A stretch of 8,835 bases of DNA from Methanoregula sp. (GTDB lineage: Archaea > Halobacteriota > Methanomicrobia > Methanomicrobiales > Methanospirillaceae), in contig JAPKXV010000291.1 of NCBI GenBank assembly GCA_026394635.1, forward strand, positions 1-8,835. The letters are read 5' to 3'. The translations under genes and the position numbers were made by a program. Every line of letters begins with the position of its first letter. The stretch's first letter is position 1. Below are positions 5,897 to 8,835 of the stretch, piece after piece. Below the pieces are notes generated by a model, which was not told the DNA's origin, made no database searches, and saw nothing but the letters and a program-made list of their open reading frames with translations.

Positions 5897-6339
5897 GACC
5901 CCTTCCTGTACAGGTATGACGCGATGGCAAATGCGATGAAGAGGATCGTAGGTTCCACCACGGTGTCAAGCCCACGGGTATTGTACAGGATCTCATCGAG
6001 GATGCCTCCGGGGTGTGCGACGATCGTGGTGCCGAGATGGGGCGTGGTGTCAGCAAGGAATTGTGAGAAGGGGGTGAGATAGGAAGTCACAAGCCCGGCA
6101 GACGGGGAATTTTCCGGGTACTGCGCACGGATGGTTGCCTGCGCAAACGGCGGTCCTCCCCGGTCGTACGGGTCGAGCGTGCTGTTCCGGTCGATGGTCT
6201 TTGGATAGAGCTGGTCGTTATGGTACTGGATGGGAAGGAGCAAGATGCCAATAAGGACAATGAACGCACAGGCTCCGGCAAAGAGCGGCACGATGTTTTC
6301 GTAATTGCAGAGGTAGTGGGAGATCCTGCGGATGATCAT
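5893..6339 (-). CDS. ehaF: Eha membrane subunit EhaF
   Basis: 148 residues: a membrane helix at 17-36, a long polar segment of about 80 residues (39-118) probably outside the membrane, then a second helix (130-144). The NTRGLDTVVE motif (120-129) just before helix 2 is typical of EhaF (DUF2106) and resembles the RxFDTLGE motif of MrpB/MbhF-type subunits. Start and stop overlap neighbours by ATGA. Function beyond the membrane arm is unknown. Confidence 0.88.
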   Translation of the reverse strand: MIIRRISHYLCNYENIVPLFAGACAFIVLIGILLLPIQYHNDQLYPKTIDRNSTLDPYDRGGPPFAQATIRAQYPENSPSAGLVTSYLTPFSQFLADTTPHLGTTIVAHPGGILDEILYNTRGLDTVVEPTILFIAFAIASYLYRKGS

Positions 6340-6596
6340 CCAGAAATACCCCCTTCTTTTTTCTGCATCACCCGGACGTAAATGAATGTCGAGAGCACCG
6401 AAACGGCACCAAACGTGAGGAGCGCGAGCGCCTCATCGTACGAGAGCAGAACGAGCAACAGTCCCCAACCGGGGATCTCAAGGTTGATCAGCTGGACAAG
6501 ATAATTTTTCGGGCGCGGGAATGCAGCGGCAGTTGTGCCAATAAGAAGGATCGCAAGGCCGATCAAAAACTCCGGCGCATATCCCGCGACCATCAT
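6336..6596 (-). CDS. ehaE: Small Eha membrane subunit EhaE
   Basis: 86 residues, three helices (about 9-25, 41-52, 56-76) with the conserved-looking INLEIPGWGLLLVLLSYDEALALLTFGAVSVLSTF stretch split across helices 2 and 3, as in EhaE (DUF2107). The start at 6596 is preferred over 6614 because its ATG overlaps the ehaD stop as ATGA and a GGAGG site lies 8 bp upstream. The acidic residues E40, D54 and E55 are buried or near-membrane candidates for ion handling, which is inference. Confidence 0.87.
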   Translation of the reverse strand: MMVAGYAPEFLIGLAILLIGTTAAAFPRPKNYLVQLINLEIPGWGLLLVLLSYDEALALLTFGAVSVLSTFIYVRVMQKKEGGISG

Positions 6597-6823
6597 GCCT
6601 GCTGCCTCCGGCATACCATGAGGATAAAGATCGTGGAGAGGGGGGCGATCAGTGCTGTCGCGGTGACAACGTCGAGGTATCCGCGGTCAACAATGAACGG
6701 GAAGATTCCGCCAATCATGACCGAGAGCGAGATGAGCTTGTCAAACGGATCGCGCTCAAGTATCGCTGCTGCCATCCCGATGAAAGCAAGGGCAGTGCAG
6801 GCAACCATGAGAACCTCATTCAT
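6593..6823 (-). CDS. ehaD: Small Eha membrane subunit EhaD
   Basis: 76 residues, three helices (about 4-22, 28-44, 50-70). ERDPFDKLISLSVMIGGIFPFIVDRGYLDVVTATALIAPLSTIFIL (23-68) is characteristic of EhaD (DUF2108). The start at 6823 is chosen because a strong AGGAGGG site lies 10 bp upstream and it overlaps the end of ehaC by 8 bp; the frame extends to 6862 without support. The DKLISL..GYLDVVTATALIA pattern loosely recalls MrpF or the MrpA C-terminal domain. Confidence 0.88.
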   Translation of the reverse strand: MNEVLMVACTALAFIGMAAAILERDPFDKLISLSVMIGGIFPFIVDRGYLDVVTATALIAPLSTIFILMVCRRQQA

Positions 6824-7067
6824 CTTTTTTGATCCCTCCTGCCCACGTGCTTGCGATCGCATTGGACTCTAAGGTAGACCCGACAAAATACGCCGCAGCT
6901 GCGGCAATGGTGATCGGGTGCGGGAGCAGCAGGGCGATGATCCCGGTGACGGCAAACGACATGACATTGAGGAACGGGAGCTTGCGCATCGTGTTTCTCT
7001 GGAGAATGACCCGCAGGGCTGCATACACGGCGATGACAGCGCAGACGTAGATTGCGATCACCGGCAT
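6816..7067 (-). CDS. ehaC: Small Eha membrane subunit EhaC
   Basis: 83 residues with three helices (about 2-19, 32-48, 51-67). The stretch MRKLPFLNVMSFAVTGIIALLLPHPITIAAAAAYFVGSTLESNAIA (27-72) fits EhaC (DUF2109). The start at 7067 begins the first hydrophobic helix, has GAGGGG directly before it, and overlaps ehaB by 10 bp; a longer frame to 7238 is antisense-like and rich in Cys/His/Arg and is not used. Confidence 0.85.
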   Translation of the reverse strand: MPVIAIYVCAVIAVYAALRVILQRNTMRKLPFLNVMSFAVTGIIALLLPHPITIAAAAAYFVGSTLESNAIASTWAGGIKKDE

Positions 7068-7564
7068 CCCCTCAGCCACCGGCACCGCACGCTCCAGAGA
7101 CGGGCAACAAGCCTGCTTGCATGCACGTACGAGATGCCCTGTATCGTCAGGATTGCAATCACCATGCCGGCAATAAAGTCCGACGCGGCGAACCCGACCT
7201 GCATCGCGCCATACACAATGAACGTCGCAGTGATGCACCCGGTTGTGCCTGCATAGCCGGGATCATAGCAGATCCGGTTGCCTACATAGACGAGCACTGC
7301 GGCAAAGAGCCCGCCAAAGAATCCGGCGCAGAATACCCCGCAGCTGGCAAGGAGCGTTCCTGCCGAGGCATCCGGCGAGCTGACGATGTTGCCCATCATG
7401 TACCCGCCATTGAGCGCCCCGCCCCCTTTCTCTACTTCCTGTGCAATCGCTGTTGCGCCACTAACCCCTCCGCTCTCCGGCAGTTTGAAAATAAGGTCAA
7501 CCGTCATGAAGTTGAGCCAGCAGATAGCAGCAGCGATAAGGATTCGGGTGGGCTCATCGAGCAT
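7058..7564 (-). CDS. ehaB: Eha membrane subunit EhaB, first gene of the operon here
   Basis: 168-residue membrane protein with about four helices (near 6-22, 68-95, 106-126 and 129-146, counted from the ATG) and a basic C-terminus (ARLWSVRCRWLRGCR). A polar loop, LPESGGVSGATAIAQEVEKGGGALNGGYMMGN, separates helices 1 and 2. Position before ehaC and size point to EhaB; the sequence match is from memory only. The ATG at 7564 is preferred. A TTG at 7582 would add MVTGRP, but neither start has a clear Shine-Dalgarno site. A perfect 10-bp palindrome abuts the ATG. No ehaA precedes it; the upstream DNA is non-coding or holds only a small ORF. Confidence 0.7.
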   Translation of the reverse strand: MLDEPTRILIAAAICWLNFMTVDLIFKLPESGGVSGATAIAQEVEKGGGALNGGYMMGNIVSSPDASAGTLLASCGVFCAGFFGGLFAAVLVYVGNRICYDPGYAGTTGCITATFIVYGAMQVGFAASDFIAGMVIAILTIQGISYVHASRLVARLWSVRCRWLRGCR

Positions 7565-7574
7565 GGGACGTCCC
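7565..7574. promoter_or_regulatory. 10-bp palindrome at the ehaB start codon; candidate operator
   Basis: GGGACGTCCC is a perfect palindrome directly 5' of the ehaB ATG. Next to it, TAACC (7576-7580) and GGTTA (7593-7597) form an inverted repeat with a 12-bp spacer. Either could bind a dimeric regulator; no matching regulator is known to me. Confidence 0.3.
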
Positions 7575-7633
7575 GTAACCAATTGATTACAAGGTTAGCT
7601 CAGGATGGATACTGGATAAAGGTTGTGTTATTG

Positions 7634-7668
7634 CATATATTCTTCAAAAATCGATATGATTATTTAAA
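7634..7668 (-). promoter_or_regulatory. Candidate eha promoter (archaeal TATA boxes)
   Basis: Two TATA-like elements read on the minus strand: TTTAAATA at 7668-7661, matching the methanogen box consensus TTTAWATA, and ATATATGC at 7641-7634. Transcription starting about 25 bp downstream would give a leader of roughly 45-75 nt before ehaB. Which box is used cannot be seen from sequence. Confidence 0.4.
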
Positions 7669-7772
7669 AAATTTTCAATGGTACCTGCCGATGGCCGAAG
7701 ATATGCCGGGGCGTAGAATCGGACAGGGTCGGACAGGGAATAGGGAAAACCTGCTCGGCACCCTGAATGCAT
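7644..7772 (-). CDS. Candidate small ORF upstream of eha (42 aa, unknown)
   Basis: 42 codons from ATG 7772 to TGA 7646-7644. A strong Shine-Dalgarno match, GAGGTGAC (7788-7781), lies 8 bp before the ATG. The predicted peptide MHSGCRAGFPYSLSDPVR... has no membrane helix or motif I recognise. The segment forms a GC-rich island between AT-rich flanks and includes a 10-bp tandem repeat (7719-7738) that codes for ..LSDPV... It could be a small protein, a leader peptide for the eha operon, or chance. It is 80 bp upstream of ehaB on the same strand. Confidence 0.25.
   Translation of the reverse strand: MHSGCRAGFPYSLSDPVRFYAPAYLRPSAGTIENFLNNHIDF
7719..7738. repeat. Tandem 10-bp direct repeat
   Basis: TCGGACAGGG occurs twice in immediate succession (7719-7728 and 7729-7738), about one helical turn apart, roughly 155 bp upstream of ehaB. 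This spacing suits paired protein binding on one DNA face, but it also lies inside the candidate small ORF. Confidence 0.6.
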
Positions 7773-7956
7773 GTGTACCCGTCACCTCTTCTATCAATTA
7801 CCGGAAAATTATCGTAAAAAAACCAAACTGTAAATATGTATCCGGTTTTAAAAAAAAATCCTGTTCATAATTCCCAATGATTTTTTTTCTGGTGAAATTT
7901 TTTTAAAATTTATTTTTTTACGTTCAGATTTTTTTTTATTTTTTTCAAACATTCTT

Positions 7957-7972
7957 TAAAAAAAAGGAAAAA
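7957..7972 (-). terminator. U-rich terminator candidate after trkA
   Basis: On the minus strand this reads TTTTTCCTTTTTTTTA, about 80 nt past the trkA stop. Archaeal intrinsic termination relies on such U-rich tracts without needing a hairpin. Further T tracts follow at 7858-7850 and 7822-7816 and may act as backups, insulating eha from trkA read-through. Confidence 0.5.
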
Positions 7973-8013
7973 TCATATCGGTTCCGGATACACGGGCATC
8001 GTGATGGTTATCC

Positions 8014-8031
8014 CGGCAACGTACGTTGCCG
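8014..8031. promoter_or_regulatory. Perfect 18-bp palindrome downstream of trkA
   Basis: CGGCAACGTACGTTGCCG is its own reverse complement with no loop, 18 bp past the trkA stop. The absence of a spacer makes it a poor RNA hairpin loop but a good dimer-binding site. No T tract follows directly, so a classic hairpin terminator is less likely. Confidence 0.5.
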
Positions 8032-8048
8032 CGTAGTCATCCAGCAGG

Positions 8049-8720
8049 TTACCTAGGTGCCTTCAGGAGGGAGGCGAGTCGCTCGAGTTGCGATATGTGC
8101 ACAACTGCCAGCACCTCGTCGTCCGGCTGCAGCACCGTATCGCCCTTGGGAATGATGAGTTCACCCTGCCGGATGATTGCCGTCAGCACACATTCGTGGG
8201 GAAATTCTATGTCCCGCACCAGTTTTCCCGCTGCAACCGCCCGGGGATCCACCCTGTTCTCCACGACTGAATACTGCCCTTTGTGTAATTTGAGCAGGGT
8301 CATCATATCCCCCAGCGACATCTCCTCGGCAATCAGGTGAGCCATCAGGTCAGCCTGGTTCAGCGCCACATCGACGCCCATCTCCGGCGTGAATAACCAT
8401 GCATTTTTCGGGTTGTTGACCCGGGCAATGGTGCGGGGCACGTTGAACTCGAACCTTGCAAGGCTGGTTATCACCAGATTGGTCTCGTCTGCCCTGCTGA
8501 CCGCTGCGACGACATCCGCCTGCCGGATACCTGCAGCTTCAAGCACGAGGGGATCCGTGCCGTTTCCCTGCACGTGCACTTCTGCCGGGAGATTCTGCCG
8601 GAGCCGTGGAAATTCCTCGCTCCGCCCTTCTATCACTGTAACACTGTGCCCATCGGCAAGCAGAAGAGAAGCAAGATACGTTCCCACCTTGCCGCCACCC
8701 ACTACAAGAACGCGTTTCAT
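8049..8720 (-). CDS. trkA: TrkA-type potassium uptake regulatory protein (RCK domain)
   Basis: 223-residue cytoplasmic RCK protein that gates a K+ transporter (TrkH/KtrB type) in response to bound nucleotide. The N-terminal Rossmann fold (1 to about 125) shows the GGGKVG loop at 8-13, an acidic residue ending strand 2 (E31), NGT at 53-55 and the family stretch ARVNNPKNAWLFTPEMGVDV (99-118). The TrkA-C domain covers about 140-220 (ECVLTAIIRQGELIIPKGDTVLQPDDEVLAV). The ATG at 8720 has GGTGA 7 bp upstream. Another TrkA-like gene ends only 15 bp upstream on the same strand, so the two are probably co-transcribed and may form a hetero-ring. The transporter subunit is not in the window. Confidence 0.92.
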   Translation of the reverse strand: MKRVLVVGGGKVGTYLASLLLADGHSVTVIEGRSEEFPRLRQNLPAEVHVQGNGTDPLVLEAAGIRQADVVAAVSRADETNLVITSLARFEFNVPRTIARVNNPKNAWLFTPEMGVDVALNQADLMAHLIAEEMSLGDMMTLLKLHKGQYSVVENRVDPRAVAAGKLVRDIEFPHECVLTAIIRQGELIIPKGDTVLQPDDEVLAVVHISQLERLASLLKAPR

Positions 8721-8735
8721 ACTACCATCACCCTC

Positions 8736-8835
8736 TCATGTCAGCCCCAGCAGCGCTTTTAAGCGATCCATGGAACCTGCGGTAACCGAAAGATGGATAA
8801 CCTCATTTTCCTCAAAGATTGCACCGAGTGTCGGC
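8736..8835 (-). CDS. TrkA-type protein, C-terminal end (partial)
   Basis: Only the last 33 codons are in the window, running off the right edge. They read ..PTLGAIFEENEVIHLSVTAGSMDRLKALLGLT and end with TGA at 8738-8736. The segment matches the end of a TrkA-C domain, where a final strand (VIHLSV) is followed by a short helix (MDRLKALLG). The neighbouring complete TrkA ends in the comparable LERLASLLKAPR. The 15-bp gap to that gene suggests one operon. A different protein with a TrkA-C domain, such as a K+ channel or antiporter, cannot be excluded. Confidence 0.7.
   Translation of the reverse strand, partial: PTLGAIFEENEVIHLSVTAGSMDRLKALLGLT

Larger units (their letters stand above)
7773..8048. 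other. AT-rich intergenic region between trkA and eha
   Basis: Non-coding stretch with many A and T homopolymer runs, such as a 9-A run at about 7850-7858 and T runs at 7880-7940, in sharp contrast to the GC-rich genes around it. On the minus strand the A runs read as U tracts that could end trkA transcription. No tRNA, rRNA, convincing structured RNA or ORF of note was found here, apart from the palindrome and the signals listed separately. Confidence 0.7.

Noticed and set aside
7052..7870. A 272-codon plus-strand ORF over ehaB and the intergenic region
   Set aside because: It is antisense to ehaB and then runs through low-complexity AT-rich DNA. There is no motif and no supported start.
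7880..7975. A/T homopolymer runs as a replication origin
   Set aside because: AT-richness alone is not enough. No origin recognition box repeats and no orc1/cdc6 gene are visible, and U-rich termination signals explain the runs.

Overview
The window is a piece of a hydrogenotrophic methanogen genome, most likely a Methanomicrobiales relative such as the Methanoregula or Methanolinea group. The case rests on a nearly complete eha operon (energy-converting [NiFe] hydrogenase A), followed by genes for formylmethanofuran dehydrogenase. Archaeal features agree: strong GGTGA-type Shine-Dalgarno sites, dense ATGA gene overlaps and U-rich termination signals. Coding DNA looks moderately GC-rich. The order-level placement is inference from gene content and not from a database search.

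All convincing genes lie on the minus strand, so the window reads from right to left. At the right edge (8835 to 8049) are the 3' end of one TrkA-type K+ channel regulator and a complete second TrkA protein. Next comes a non-coding stretch of about 470 bp (7565-8048). It holds a perfect 18-bp palindrome, T-rich termination signals, a candidate 42-codon small ORF with a strong Shine-Dalgarno site, and the likely eha promoter. From 7564 to 1418 runs the eha operon: ehaB, C, D, E, F, G, H, I, J, one small EhaK/L-type membrane gene, ehaM, ehaN (small subunit) and ehaO (large subunit). Neighbouring genes mostly overlap by 4-10 bp. No ehaA is visible at the operon head. From 1351 to 230 come a polyferredoxin (EhaP-like), fwdD, and the first 37 codons of fwdB.

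Expected biochemistry: membrane subunits EhaB-EhaL, with the antiporter-like EhaH and NuoH-like EhaJ, use an ion gradient. This drives reduction of ferredoxin by H2 at the EhaN/EhaO module. The EhaP polyferredoxin could carry the electrons to formylmethanofuran dehydrogenase (FwdB/FwdD), which reduces CO2 in the first step of methanogenesis. The gene order therefore puts the producer and the consumer of low-potential electrons in one transcription unit.

Two structural anomalies sit at the left end. (1) Bases 1-228 are an inverted copy, about 92% identical, of the start of fwdD at 494-721. It cuts fwdB off after 37 codons. The divergence is largely synonymous, so the copy is not a simple amplification duplicate. 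A strain-chimeric assembly and a genuine inverted paralog are both possible. (2) A 65-bp tandem duplication (1336-1400 and 1401-1465, 63/65 identical) duplicates the end of ehaO and the start of ehaP, leaving a decoy start codon. No CRISPR array, tRNA, rRNA, transposase or defence system was seen.
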